From assembly GCA_021234155.1 (NCBI GenBank), contig JAJEKV010000300.1, positions 126,001 to 190,000 on the forward strand: DNA of 64,000 nt, in the 5' to 3' direction. Below the pieces are notes generated by a model. That model did not search any database. It saw only the letters and a list, made by a program, of their open reading frames with translations, and was not told the DNA's origin. The first letter of the stretch is position 1; the number at the start of each line of letters is the position of its first letter. The translations under genes and the position numbers were made by a program. This DNA is from Isoetes taiwanensis (lineage: Eukaryota; Streptophyta; Lycopodiopsida; Isoetales; Isoetaceae). Shown here piece after piece: positions 9,758-22,066 of this stretch.

Positions 9758-11403
9758 TGTGACGCTCCCTGCTAAACATACGGCACCCGGCCGTATACTT
9801 GGCAGGAAATCCCCCATCCGATCTGCAAGCAATGCGCGGGCCTTCCGTCTATCCCGCACTCTGAGATGATCGTAGTGCGGGAAGGGGACACGAAGGTGTC
9901 TTGCGTGCCCTTCCCCTACGTGCTCCTATCACAGCGGAAGCATAAACACGTCAGAACTAGCAATACAATACAACCTACTACCTCGAAGGGTAGCTCAATC
10001 GCATATCCATAGATGCAAAGAACATAATCATATGCCATAAAACATGGGGCTCCTACCAGGTGGCTCGGACACATGAGGGAATCGGCCGACTAGATAGGCC
10101 TCAAGATAGAAGCGGACCGAGTCATAACAATGGCGGGGCTGGCATAAGACAATGGCTAGGGTTGACCACTCCATCCGCCCCTCATGTGCACACTTTGCGG
10201 ATGGGCTAGATCAAGGCGTGGCATGACTCTAACCTTCTGGGACACGCAATCCCATGGCATCACCCATCCGGGACTACTCAGGTTGCATCTCCACGGTCCG
10301 GCGAGGTAGGAAGGGTTGCATCTCCCCTTCGGGGTCTAGAGGCTCCACGGGTGGCTAGAGAATCGTGGCGACACCACGATTGTACCCGGTGAACCCCCAA
10401 AACAAGAGCCAAGGCGACACTTGCAGCTCTTGAGAGGCAGGCGACACCATTGCCCGGGGAGGTGTCGGACCCATGCTCGCCCCACAGAAGTGGCCAGACC
10501 ATAAGCCCTAGCCCACTATGGGATCCCGAAGCCCCCACTTTCGGCGGGGATCCACCCTCCATCTTGCCTCTAGCCCCGTTATGTGGTCTTTGAGTCACAT
10601 CATAGCCTCCATAGCCCGGTGGGTTCCTATGCCTGAGCCGCAACTAATAGGAACTAAAGGGCTCTACACTAGGAGCATACTACATATGGCCCTAGGTCTC
10701 TACCCCCCCTTCCCAATACAAGAGGAGCAACATGATCAACCAATATCACATACATCACACCATGATCAATATCAATGTCATATGAACATCTTAACCTAAT
10801 CATGCATAGCTAACTATGATTAGGGTTCCTTGATTAGGGTTCGAGATGTTCAACAAAGGATCTAGGGTGGCTCTACTCTAGAATATGAACTACTAACCCA
10901 TCTGGAGTGCTAACCTCCAGATGAACTAACATGAAGTCTACTCAACCTACCTCCTCCAGAAGCGCTTCCACCCATCCCTGGCGTCTCCATGCTCCTTGAC
11001 GTGGGTCGAAGGCTTGCTCCCTACGATCATACACACCTTCCGGCTGCCGCTCCAGGCTAGACTATGACCTTAACGGTGCTCTAAAGCGGGGTTTTGAACG
11101 CGTGGATGAGAGATCAGTGCTAGGTCGGAAAAGGGCCTAGGGTTAGGGTTAGAGCCAATATAGGTGTGGGTCCACATGGGATGTCACGTGGCACCACTAG
11201 GATGAGGCCGTGTGGCAGTTGCTCCAATAGGATAAGGCCATGTGGAAATGGGCCTTATCCTAAGGTTATCTAAGTTAAACAATTAACTTAGATGTGCACC
11301 CCTTGCCACTTTCTGAGGCATACAAGGCTACCTAGGTAGACTTGTATGGTGACGGGTCCAGGAATATACGTATTTATGGCGTATATTCCCTTGGAACGTC
11401 ACA
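9758..11403 (-). repeat. 5' LTR (1646 bp) of the minus-strand Ty3/gypsy element
   Basis: The plus strand begins TGTGACGCTCCC and ends GGAACGTCACA, giving the short terminal inverted repeat TGTGACG/CGTCACA typical of gypsy LTRs. The left edge abuts the initiator-Met primer site. The right edge abuts a different element's gag fragment, which it appears to truncate. The matching 3' LTR would lie left of the window. Inside I see no coding region. The right edge is inferred from the inverted termini alone. Confidence 0.8.
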
Positions 11404-11850
11404 AGGGTAGCATGTTCTCTTACCCTCTTATGAAGGTAGACTTTGTCATTCCTGACCCCCGCCTGTATCCCTGCTGATTCAGCTCCCTGGCTTTGGCTAG
11501 CTCCCTGTGCAGTCCTTGACGCATATGTGGCTTTATCCTATCAAATGACTCCCATGCATCTAACTCAACATTTGATTTCTCTAATTCAACCAACCTTTAC
11601 AGAATTTTTGCTTTCTCCTCTTCACCTCGTTCGTCCTCTCCACCCCTCCTATCCTCACGTCCATACTGGAGATAGCTAATTTGTTACGATTGCAAGTTTC
11701 CGCCAGTGTGTTGAGTGCATCCATGCTCGGAATTTTCGATTCTAACTGCTTGTCCATCTGTGCCAGAAAATCCCTAAGGTCTTGTTGGCTCACTCGCGCT
11801 CTCGCTGCATCTACTCTCTTCTGCTGGCTGCTGTTGGTATTGTCGGCCAT
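11404..11850 (-). pseudogene. Retroelement gag-like N-terminal fragment
   Basis: Reading leftwards from the ATG at 11850, MADNTNSSQQKRVDAARARV opens a helical, charged protein. It continues with QQDLRDFLAQMDKQLESK in one frame. After a frameshift near 11590 come RLVELEKSNVELDAWESF and LHRELAKARELNQQGY, a coiled-coil-like composition. The sequence stops at the edge of the 1646-bp LTR (11403), so that LTR element probably inserted into it. Just upstream on the minus strand, TGGTAGCACTGCC at 11887-11899 directly precedes a possible LTR edge (TGCTAGACTCC from 11900), which would make it a primer site. Gag is the likeliest identity from position and composition; no diagnostic zinc knuckle is present. 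Confidence 0.45.
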
Positions 11851-11899
11851 AGTTTCTGTTTGCGAAAAAACTCTGCGGTGGCTCTGGGCAGTGCTACCA

Positions 11900-13130
11900 T
11901 GCTAGACTCCCTCTGGTAAGGTAGCCGTAATACCTCCTTAATAGGTATATATTACCTCCTTATAAACGGTCTTTTATTTGAAATTACCGTTTTAATTTGA
12001 ATTTCGAAATGTCCATAATTAGTCCGCCCGTCTCTTTTTATTATTCGATCCTCTCTTCCCGATACTGTCATATTTCCTCTTTGTCGGTTGGCCGAAGGCG
12101 ATCCTTTCTGAACCCCCTGTTCGGTAGTTGCCTACCCGCATTAGTTAAGCATTTATGCGATTAAACATTCCATCGTTTATGCATTTCTGCATTTCTGTCA
12201 TTTTGGTGATCTGGGAACCAGTTGGGGGCCGAGCCCACGCTATCCTGGCCTATGGCGGGGGTTATTCCCCTCAGTCCATAATTTGCCCCATTCACCTTTT
12301 TGACAATTGGGGTATTCTTCATACCCCGATAAAAGTTATATTTTGCTCTCCTAGTGTCAATGAGTTTTTAGTGGTCCGGGTTACCATCTGGTGGGTCTAG
12401 CCCTCGCTATCCTGGTGTACGGCGGAGGCTTAGCCTCTCTGTCCCGTAGCTTGTCCCGTCCACCTTTTACTCTGAGGATCTTGTAGCCTTTTTGTGTTTT
12501 GCACTTCCAATGGTCCAGTTTTACCTTTACGAAGTGTGTTCCCTCGATATTTGTCGTTTTGTCGTCCGCATATCGTCCACTCTCCTTCAACTTTTCTGTC
12601 TTTTCTGTCCGTTTGTCTGTCCAACATAGCACCGCTTTATTATCTATTTGCTTACCTGTCACCCTTTGTCCTGTGTTTCTCCCGGGTGTCCCATCTTCGC
12701 CATCCTTTCTGCGTTCAGATTTGGTTTCTACCGTGATATGGTCCATCTTCCTTTGATTTGCCTGCTATCACCTTCCTTTGTTGTTGAATGGATCCTGTTA
12801 TTGTTTAGCATGCCGACCTACTATGTATATGTCCATGGGTGATATCGGTCAAAGTGTATCTCCTGAGACTCTTCCTCCTGTTATCATATGCCATCCGGGG
12901 TGCTTTTTTGCATGGTCATAACATAAATGTATGAAGGTATCCGCAGTTCCATAACCATAACCAATTGTTCATATTTGTTATAGAGTATAATACTTTAGAC
13001 CAGAAGCAATTCACACCAGAAGCAGGCGGTTTAAGCTACACAATAAAGCTGTTTTACAAGTAACATCCGACATTTTAATTTTATATAAGAAGACTAATTA
13101 AAGTTTGATATAATTTTGCATTATACAAGT
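11900..13130. other. Non-coding region with a degenerate tandem repeat
   Basis: Possibly the LTR of the element whose gag lies at 11404-11850, but I could not fix a right edge. Two related units of roughly 150-165 bp occur at about 12205-12365 and 12366-12510. Both carry CGCTATCCTGG followed by a GGCGG..G/GGCGGAGGCT stretch and a TTTGCCCC/TTGTCCCG stretch. No protein motif was recognised. Confidence 0.4.
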
Positions 13131-13133
13131 ACA

Positions 13134-14010
13134 TCATACCTGAAGCTTCAGAAAACCTAGATAATCATGAAGAGTAAAGCACAACATTCCAGGGAATGTA
13201 AAGTCATGTGGACTTTTACATATGTCATATATATGTACTTCATTCCATAAAATCTCAAGTTCTTCCACCAAAGGTTCTAGATAAACGTCCATATTCTTCA
13301 CTTTATATTTCCCTAAATATTCCATTTCATGCTTAATACAAAGTATCCTAGTCCATGCTTAATGCATAGTATAAATAAATTTGAAATATCTGGAATAATC
13401 AATGTTATCATGACATGGGCAAGCTTTGTGGCCATCCATGGTAAAATATTATAATTTATAATTGTCACGGGCCACACGCTATATAAGATGATCTAGAACC
13501 CCATGGGCAAACATCATCAATCCCTAGTCCAAGCCTAATGTCGTGGGGTTCCAATGCAAATGTAGGCCACTTGTCTTCTATTTGTTTCTACAGGGCTCCA
13601 TCTGCAAGGATTCTCATTTTTTGATCAGTGCTACGATACATTCATGATAATCCATAAAATTCGCTAGTGTCGACGATCGAAAAATATGTCGAAGGCGAGG
13701 AATAATAGGCATATGACGTAACACCTTTCTTACCACCTTTGTCTTTCTATCTTCCTCATAACGCGCTTCCTTACATTTTGGACATGATTGATGATTTGCA
13801 TAATCATTGTGGAAAAAAAAATCATTAACACATGCATGCACGATATTATATTATAGCCCAAATGAACATAATAACTCTCTAGCCTCCCTCCTGGATTTTA
13901 GAAGACAATGCTTATCTGGTAATATTTTGTCAAGCAAACTAAAAAAAGGGCATGTAAGCATATACATGTAAATTTCAATTTAACATAACGACTTGCACTT
14001 ACGTACCTAA
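13134..14010 (-). pseudogene. CACTA (En/Spm) TNP2-like transposase relic
   Basis: Minus-strand blocks appear in the order of plant TNP2 transposases. From about 14000 come ILPDKHCLLKSRREARELLC and IVHACVNDFFFHNDY, then CPKCKEARYEEDRKTKVVRK and LRHMPIIPRLRHIFRS (13841-13640). A decayed stretch is followed by NMDVYLEPLVEELEILWNEV and YDICKSPHDFTFPGMLCFTL (13325-13134). Several stops and frame changes separate the blocks, so the gene is dead. The C-terminal half of the transposase and the CACTA termini are not visible. Assignment relies on the C-x2-C zinc-like motif, the PRKVLR-like motif and the VYLxPLxEEL motif. Confidence 0.85.
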
Positions 14011-14950
14011 AAAGCTCAGAGAAACTTTGTGTTGGAGATTTAGAATCGCAAGAAGAGAAACACGAGCATTTAGGCATAATGGCCTACTTGCCTCATTATG
14101 GAGATATGTTGTTTTTCCCTAGTTGAATTGTCATTTTCGTGTGCATCGTCATTGTTTCCATCTCCACTAATTCGTTCATTTATGGAAAGAAATTTGTAAT
14201 GGTATCGCAAATCTCAGCTTCATCAATGAAAGCACTATGTGAACAAGAGACTTCTTGTGAGGCCTATATGGACCACAAAGAATAGAATCAAAGGCAAGTC
14301 AATAACAAATTTATATAAAAAAAAACAAGCAAAAGGCACACCAGAAGGCTTTGGCAAGGTAAAATTTGATAGGTTTATGGTTATTCATATGTTTGTGACT
14401 TTTTTATTCATTGTTCCTGTTTTTGGTTTTTGAGGCAGCAGTTTGAAGGACCTCGATTAGCTTACGTGCTTTTGCATAGTTGATCTGCATGTGGTACATG
14501 TGATATGTTTTTTATCATATCATTGAACAAAAGACGTGTGCAACCATGTGTATAAGAATTTACGTTTGTCCAAACTAAACGATGTCAATATAGTCATTGG
14601 CAATTTTCTCTATATATTTTTCTATCTATTATAAAGCCATGGAATACAACTATAGTTCTTGGCACTACGCCAAAACTCTAGCAAAACAAATGTTGTTTTC
14701 ACTATTTTATTATGTATGAATGCATCCTCTATTTCATTATATTTTATTATGTATGCTCGGGTGGTAGTGAGCTGCTTTAATAACAGGAACAGAAATGCAC
14801 AGTTGCATACAAGAAGTGGACTTTCGCCTACAAGGTTTCTTTAGGCTTGAATACGAGCCAAGCATGAACATAATGTGTTTGTTCCCACGGTGCAACATCA
14901 CATTTTTTTTTATATTGTATATAGCATGGGCTTCAACAATGCTGGAGCTA
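14011..14950. other. No gene recognised
   Basis: AT-rich sequence with short unsupported ORFs. It may include CACTA subterminal DNA, but I see no terminal repeat. Confidence 0.4.
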
Positions 14951-14964
14951 TGACCGGATAGTCA

Positions 14965-15235
14965 AGCCATGACCAAAGGATTCAAACGTCCATTGGGTTC
15001 TATTAATGTTCTGGATGCTTGGCCACATGATTCAAGCTAGGCCACATGGTTCAAGCTATGGTCAAAGGATTCATACTTCCATTAGGTTGTATGAATGACC
15101 AAATGATTCAAACTTCCATTGGGTGTATTAATGTTTCGAAGGCTTGACTCCATGATTCATGCTATTACCAAAGGATTCAAACTTCTACTAGGTTCTATTA
15201 ATGTTACGAGGCTTCACGAAGACCAAATGTAGTGA
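14965..15235. repeat. Degenerate tandem repeat (ACCAAAGGATTCAAAC units)
   Basis: The phrase ACCAAAGGATTCAAAC followed by TTCCATTGGGTTCTATTAATG recurs four to five times at about 60-90-bp spacing, with related GCCACATGATTCAAGC spacers. It is a decayed minisatellite with no coding content. Confidence 0.75.
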
Positions 15236-17375
15236 AGTACAACGCGTTCTAAGCCAGATGTACATTGCACTTTACATGGCCTGAATTTTGAGATATAAAG
15301 GCATATTCTACAACTAAGCCTCCATCTAAGGGCTGAGCAATCCGAGAAACTAGTAAAGAAAACTTCATGCCATTATGTCCCACATATTTGATGTGATATC
15401 ATATTCATTAGTATAAGAAAATAATACAATTGTTGATTTTGGGGGATTAAAATGATTCTTCCATAAGGTGATCCTTTGACTGTAAAGATTCCCATATTTC
15501 AACTTATAAGGGAAACAATCAAATTATTTTACAGCATGCTGAAGAGCCTAGCACTAGCGCAGGTCGATAGCTTCAGGTTTTATACTTAGATCTAGATAAA
15601 TATGGTTGCAATCTTCATATATTGGTCCACCTTCAGATGGTGGATCATGAGGATGGCAAGAGTTATTAATATCAAGGAACTATTTAAATATGTTTAATCT
15701 AAACATGAGAGATGTACTTTGTATGATCTGTTGGGGCCATAACAATAGCCACGGCTTCCTGAATCATAACCTGGAAAAGGCAACTGATAAGAAAAATTGT
15801 CCTCCCAACTATAGAAGATGCCACATTCTGGCAATCAGGCCAGTGTTCCCAGCTGTTTCAAATTAATATTATATGTAAATTGAGAACTTTCCTATCCTAT
15901 AACAACAATCGCTATAAAAATCCTTCTACCTACAAAGGCCTTCTGAATAGCCCCCTTTAAATTACTTGGTAAGAGTAATATGTATGAAGGTTGATTGATG
16001 ACATAAAACATGGCTGGGTTGGGTGCGTCTGCATCAAACACCAGAAGGTAATATTAGCATAAAATGCCCCAGACAAAAATTCAGAGTAAAAAGTAATATT
16101 GTTTCACAACTGAAAGGTCATAAGAAGAGAAATATTTGATAGAACAAGAATAGCGTTGTAAAGAACTAAAATTGGTCTCAATAAAGGTGCAATAATTATG
16201 CAAGAGAAGATGCTCCATATGAGAGAATTATCAATAAGGACATAGAAACCATAGAGTCCTCATTAGAGAAGTGTCGCTTAGATCCACCATGCCTTTTAAA
16301 GGCAGAGAAGCACACATGATTCATATGCTAGTAAATGCAAACTTTATGCCACTGGATGAAGCAAGCCTCCAAGTTTGATAACAATGCGATGGGGAACAAC
16401 ACATAATCAGTTGTAGATACAATTGGGCAAGAAATCCTATGCTCGGTAGGAAAATCCAAGCTTTGCGAAGTCAATACTGTAACTAGCTCTCAACAATCCA
16501 AGCTTGATAATACTTACACCAGGTTTTTTGGGTGTAAGAACTTGGTTGTGGCCAAATAAGCATCATGGTAGTCAAATTTTAATTATGACTGACTGGCAGA
16601 CTACATATATTGACCATAAAAAATACTTAGATGCACATGAATCCATCCACGCTGAAATAAATCATGTTTATCCTGGATACCAAAGGGTTCCTCCTTGTTG
16701 ATCGTTTGGCACTATACAAGAAAAAGATTACAAGATCAAGAATCAAGATGACAATATTAGCAAGAAAAGTTATCAATCTATTGTAAGAAACTTACTGCAT
16801 TTGAGGTCCCTTCCTGCTTTGGGATGATAAATGTCGTGACATATAATATGTCACTCTTCTACAAAACATATAAGAACACAAACATTCAGCTCTTTCAAGA
16901 GGTTGATTTATCCTAAAAACTAGAAGGTTGCATAAACAACTACTAGAGAACCAGCAAGCACACCACAAGTTTCCACACTCCTATTTGTGTTTAGTTTATC
17001 CATTTCCATGAATGCATCCATGATCTTCAATGACTGTTAAGAACCTGATCAATAAAGAAGATATCTGGTCATTTCCTGTCTCTATCAAATAATCTAAAAC
17101 CAAGGAGCCAAAATGTGGATAAGAGGATCTTACCTCCAACGATCCGGCTTGCCTCATTCACAGTGTCGCAGACCTAATATGCATACTTAAGAAAATCCAT
17201 TTTTTTCCAAATTAACTAGCAAAAGTAAAAATTGTAGAAAAAGTAGGAACCTGGGCCATAGCTTCGGAAGAAGAGGACTTTTTTGTGTCTTAACTCCGTA
17301 CTTAAAGAGGCCCATCAAAATAAATTTCGATAGCTCTGAAGAATCATGGTCATGACAAAAGACCTGAGTGAGTGA
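15236..17375. other. No gene recognised
   Basis: About 2.1 kb of AT-rich sequence with short ORFs and no motif or repeat boundary that I can support. Confidence 0.5.
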
Positions 17376-17381
17376 CAGCCT

Positions 17382-18925
17382 GGGAAAGGGAGACTTTTCG
17401 GTTTCACCGCTCCCCCCACCCACCCCGTGGACCATATGTCCACCATGCCATAAAAAAAGTCTTCGCGGGCGGATGGGCGTCGTCATTTTTTCATTGTTTA
17501 TTGACCAAAATAAACCATGCCACCGAGGAAACAAAAAGTCATTTTTTATTGTTTATTGAAAAAACACATGGAGATAATGTAATACGGATGGGAACACAAG
17601 AACATTAACAAACCAGGAAACCATTGAACCCAGGATACACAACAAATTCTGTTTTTTCTGAATTAGGCCTCCTCAGGACCATTTAAGACCTCCCTGTTAT
17701 ACAGTCTCACATGATCACATAAGACATTGAATGCCTCATTTTTCACTTTCACAAACCGTTTTCTCCACATGTACTAAAAAAAGTATGATTCATACAATGC
17801 CTTAACAGTACCATATTATCTCTTATTGCTCCCCAAGTAGATTCTATTCTATTAGTATGCAGTCCTGTGATTGGATCTTTAAAGTTTTGGGAGTGATTAA
17901 CAGTATAATGTTCATATTCCAACTATGATAACCATTCTGAATCGTAACCAGCCCAACAGTCACTGTAGATAATACTACCTGGTGCAATGTAATGGAAAAT
18001 TATATCCGTCAGTGTATCCTTTGTTCTATCTGGAACAGGCACCATAAACATCTTGTCTGAATCCCTCTCTATTCCACAAAAAACCCACTACCCTTCCACT
18101 CTTCTTCCTCTATTATATTTTCTCTTACCAAATTTGGTCTCATCGATCTCTAGAATCTTTCCAGGACCACCTATTACTTCACTATGTTTCCGAATAGAGA
18201 TGCCACAAATATCTCGGCAAAAGTTGTACCAATTGACAATGGCCTCTCTTCCAATACCGCATTCATTCATAGTGCATTCTTGAGGCATTCTCATTGCCCA
18301 ACAATACATGACTAATAGCATTTTATCTAATGTAAGATGTGAACCAGAGAACCAAGTACCTCTACGAAGCGAACATTGAAAGTTGCACCTTTTTCCTTTG
18401 CACTTCCATTTCATTCCATTCTTTGTTCCCCTGTTGTCTCCTCCCAGCTTCACTGTTCTTCCACATTTTTCACAATCTCTTCGCTCAGGCAACATGCCAA
18501 TATGGATGCATAATGCAATTGTTTCATCTTTGCTAGCAGTTCTTGCAAGCTACTGTTGCATGGAAGTGATATTCGGATTGGAATTGCTGAAATCCAATGC
18601 CATTGAATAGAGGAAGAAAAGCAATGAAATTTCTGAGGAAGACAATGGACTGGAGCAGAAAAGAAACCACATAGAACAACTGAAGCAAAGATTTCGGTTT
18701 GGGTTCTTCTGGACTCCATTTCACTGATCGGTGGAGCAAGTGGAGCAGATTATCGGTCCGCTTCTGTTGCATTAAACACTAACAAATACTAACAAACAGT
18801 ATCGTTGCAAGTTTCACGCCCGTCCGCGCGAAGACAATTTTTTTCAGATGCCACGGTGGACATATGGTCCACGTGGGAGGGGGAGGAGGAGGAGGGTTGT
18901 AAACCGAAATCTACCCAAAGACCGG
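17382..18925 (-). mobile_element. Merlin-superfamily DNA transposon
   Basis: Long imperfect terminal inverted repeats bracket the transposase. The left arm is about 17382-17483 and the right arm about 18811-18925. Shared words include GTGGACCATATGTCCAC (palindromic), GTCTTCGCG, GGGCG and TTTCGGTTT, in reversed order on the right. Overall length is about 1.55 kb, suiting a single-gene element. Exact ends and the expected 8-9 bp target duplication could not be fixed by eye. Confidence 0.85.
17664..18495 (-). pseudogene. Merlin (IS1595/ISXO2-type DDE) transposase
   Basis: The protein reads leftwards from 18495 in a single frame for most of its length. An N-terminal zinc-binding stretch (CEKCGRTV, then KWKCKGKRCNFQCSLRRGTW) precedes the catalytic domain. 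The first catalytic aspartate is in KILEIDETKFGKRKYNRGR, the second in SIIYSDCWAGY, and the acidic third position in LHTNRIESTWGAIR, all as in the IS1595/ISXO2 family. Only two nonsense codons interrupt it, both TAG at expected glutamine positions (after VEG and after EWLS). One frame change near 17775 precedes the C-terminal WRKRFVKVKNEAFNVLCDH. This is light damage compared with the neighbouring elements. The element moves by cut and paste; this copy is inactive. Family identity is secure from spacing and residues around all three catalytic positions. Confidence 0.92.
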
Positions 18926-19121
18926 GACCGAAGACGAGAAAAAACATCTCACATGTCGTATCTCTTGAAATACATGGAATTTTGTAAACCCTAGAATTAA
19001 AATCGAACGGTTTAGAATATAACATGTCATCTCCATGTCATAAATACTGACGTGGACATGCAAAGTGGATAGGCTAGAATTTCAAAAAAGGCTGTAGGCC
19101 CGGTAGGGCTGGTGTGCTAGG

Positions 19122-19151
<30 letters not shown>
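19122..19151 (+). repeat. 30-base poly(A) tract
   Basis: An uninterrupted A run follows GGTGTGCTAGG. It could be the tail of a retroposed sequence on the plus strand, but I recognise no body upstream and no clear target duplication. Confidence 0.6.
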
Positions 19152-19152
<1 letters not shown>

Positions 19153-22066
19153 AATTTATAATGGGAAGATAACCTAATAGTTAAAAGGATTAGTCTATTA
19201 GAGCAACTTACACTATTTTTATCTGTTCAGGATCATGTCCTTCATCAAATTGGCTTGATCGGCTCTGCCAAAGACCATATTTTCCCTCATGTTTTTGACG
19301 AACCCGATAGGATCGATTTGTCTTCCCTTTATATTTGTTGCACCAACAACTGCCCCGACTGATATAGAAATCCTTGCTTGGATCCCGTCTAGCTCATTTT
19401 CTACTTGGTTGATGAGATGACAATGACAATGAGGACGATGGTTTTGATAAGGCTCCATGTGATGATGAAGATGATAAATTCATTAATACACGATGTGGTA
19501 AGCAATCACCCCTCATATTGCTAGAATTAAAACTTGATCATTAGCATAAGTAGCGGAAAACCATCTTGAATGAAAGCACTGTACAAAATAAAAAAAATAC
19601 AAATCAGTATAAATTATATAGGAAAATGATATATTTAAAAAAATATTATCTCAAAACGGGCAAGAAAAAAAACAAACAATGATCATTAAAAAATAAGGAG
19701 AAGGGCGCAAATTTATGGATTAACGGCAAGAAGCAAGAAAAAAATAGTGAAACTAAAATTATCATTGAAAAAAAGAGTGCCATTATGCACCTACCTCGAG
19801 CTTTAAATCTTGTTTCTGGAGTAGAGGATTGCCTGCATCTCTATTTTCTTCATATTGCAGCATTCGACATCAGTAGCACCCATCAGTAAGTTTTGAAAAG
19901 GGTTAGAAACATTCACAAAGCTAGTTAAAAATTGTTTCCATTTTGGGATTTGTTAGTGCATACAACGATTTCTCGATGTTTCCATTTTGGTTTGTAATAT
20001 TCTATCTTATTTTCTCTCTAATATCTTCCAACGATTTCGGCTAGGGAAAAGAGGGTTCAATAGATCAGCCCATTGCAGGAAGACTTGAAAATTTTGTTGG
20101 CAGTGTGCCCCAAGATATTCTAGCTGCCCTGATGAGCAAATTGGAAAGACAAGTTCGAAGGGTGTTGATTCAAACATCTCCTCTAGGCCACCAAATCACT
20201 TGGAAATCAAAAACAAGGGAAAGTAGAGGTAACACCATTTTCTACTTTAATTTCTTTCTTTGTGCAACGTAAAGCTATCGTATAAGGAATCAAAGGATTG
20301 AATAAAGAAATTAGTCTTTTTTCTCTATTTTCCAAACCCATAGAATTATTTTTGGGTTGCCCCTAGGGGGGCAAACCCTTGTTTATGTGGGTATGTGGGC
20401 ATATCCAGGTATATGCCGGCATATGCCTAGCATAGGTGACTGCTCCAAACCGGCTGCTGCCTGTAAACTCTCAGTCATCCAGCCCCAACCCTCAGTTTCC
20501 ATTATCTTAGCCGCCTGTTGCACGGAGCACGACCCGTCTCTCTGTTCTTCACTCTGGCACAAAGACGACGACATCGATCGCAGGCCGGAGGCTTATGATT
20601 TTTAGCATTTCTGGAGCTCTGATCTACTTTCCGTTTCAGCGGGCCAATTTTGTTATCAGTTAAAAAAGGCATGCTAGCGTAGCTCATGACTCTTATATAT
20701 CGTTTTTTCGGAGCGGCGGAACCCATAGGTAGGTTGGGATCCTGTTCTTATAGCAATCTTACAATTTTAAGGGTATCAAGGTTTTGAGGATTTATTCTGG
20801 TATTCATCCTTAAGAATACAAGGCAGATCTCTGATGCCTTTTATGGGGAAGGGAATATTGAAAGAATTGGTATTCTGACGCATGAATTGCAGACCCATTT
20901 GTCAGCTGGCAGGCCTAGGCTTAAAGTTTCTTGTTTCTGTCTTCTGTGTCAAAGTGCATTTTCAATGTTATAGGTGCACGGTGGAATGCTGCTTTGGTCT
21001 GCCGAATTGCAATCGAAGATCTAGAGATGGCAATATGTGCAGCAATGTTAGGTTCATTCATTTCTTGGTTAAGAGTAGGCGTTCCTCTGCCGTACCTTGT
21101 GACTCATCATTAAAAGGTATGAGTATGAGTATGAAACTGAATGTGAACACAAGTAGAGTGTTCCAGGGACGATAAAACGGAAGAAATGGGGGTTTCGACT
21201 TAAGTGATCTCGTCTAACATTTTCCATCTTAAGCATTATAGACGGCACACGCTAGGCTTTCCTGCATCGTAATAATGTGCACATGACCCGAACTGTAAAA
21301 GAGCATTGTAGACGGGATCACGACGCGCAAAGCTGCATGGGAAATGCCAATGAATGGATGCATTTGTAAACAGGTATGTCAAGCAACTCAACTTGCAATT
21401 CTGTTATTGTTGATGATATCCTAGAAACTGTCAAAATTAGTTCCAGTAAATCTAAACAAAAAGAACAAAAGCTGCCTTAGAATACTTTTGAACAAATATG
21501 ACATAATATGGCCAATGGGATGAGTCAATGCTATAGTGGTACGTGCACTTTGTCTAAAACAAAGTTCATTGGCATATTAGATCATTGAGCTCTTCAAACC
21601 CGGTGAGTAATATTTAGGCAAGGCTCAATGATTTCTATCGAACTTGCTCAATGAAGTTTTATTCCAGGTAATATCCTCTGCCGCAGAAAGGTTACAATCA
21701 TTTGTGCTAATGTGAGATCAAAACTACACTGTCATCTGAGGTGAGCAAATGTCGATGCCATTATTTTCTTTCAGAGTCATATACTGTATTATTTTCCCAA
21801 GAGAATGATATATGTTTTTGCTAACCAGCTAACCAGCTCCTTTCTATTGTTTTGTTCAAAGGATAACATGGGTTGGTTTTCAGTTCACTTTCAGATCCAT
21901 CCATATCTGATGGTCATAGCTTTCTGTAGTTGTTATCTCAGGGCAGATTGTACGTGGGAATGCACATTCCTTTACAGGAAATAATGAAGATAGAGACAAA
22001 CTGCTTTAAATTGAAAATCTGTATATCGGTATTTCCTTTTTCCCCCTTTTCTTCCTGTAACAAAAG
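19152..22066. other. Mostly unassigned; possible exon at 20048-20230
   Basis: The plus-strand stretch from about 20048 is open for some 60 codons (EGSIDQPIAGRLENFVGSVP, DILAALMSKLERQVRRVLI) and ends in a possible donor near 20230. I do not recognise it. A minus ORF at 19219-19458 (GRQIDPIGFVKNMRENMVFG) is also unassigned. The perfect palindrome ATATGCCGGCATAT lies near 20411. Upstream chromodomain exons of the MRG pseudogene should be in this stretch but I could not find them. Confidence 0.3.

Noticed and set aside
10278-10799. ORFs within the 1646-bp LTR
   Set aside because: No similarity to any retroelement protein and they lie inside a non-coding LTR.
19219-19458. Minus ORF with VGAVVGATNIKGRQIDPIGF as a conserved gene
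   Set aside because: Protein-like but only 79 codons, no recognised motif and no supporting context.
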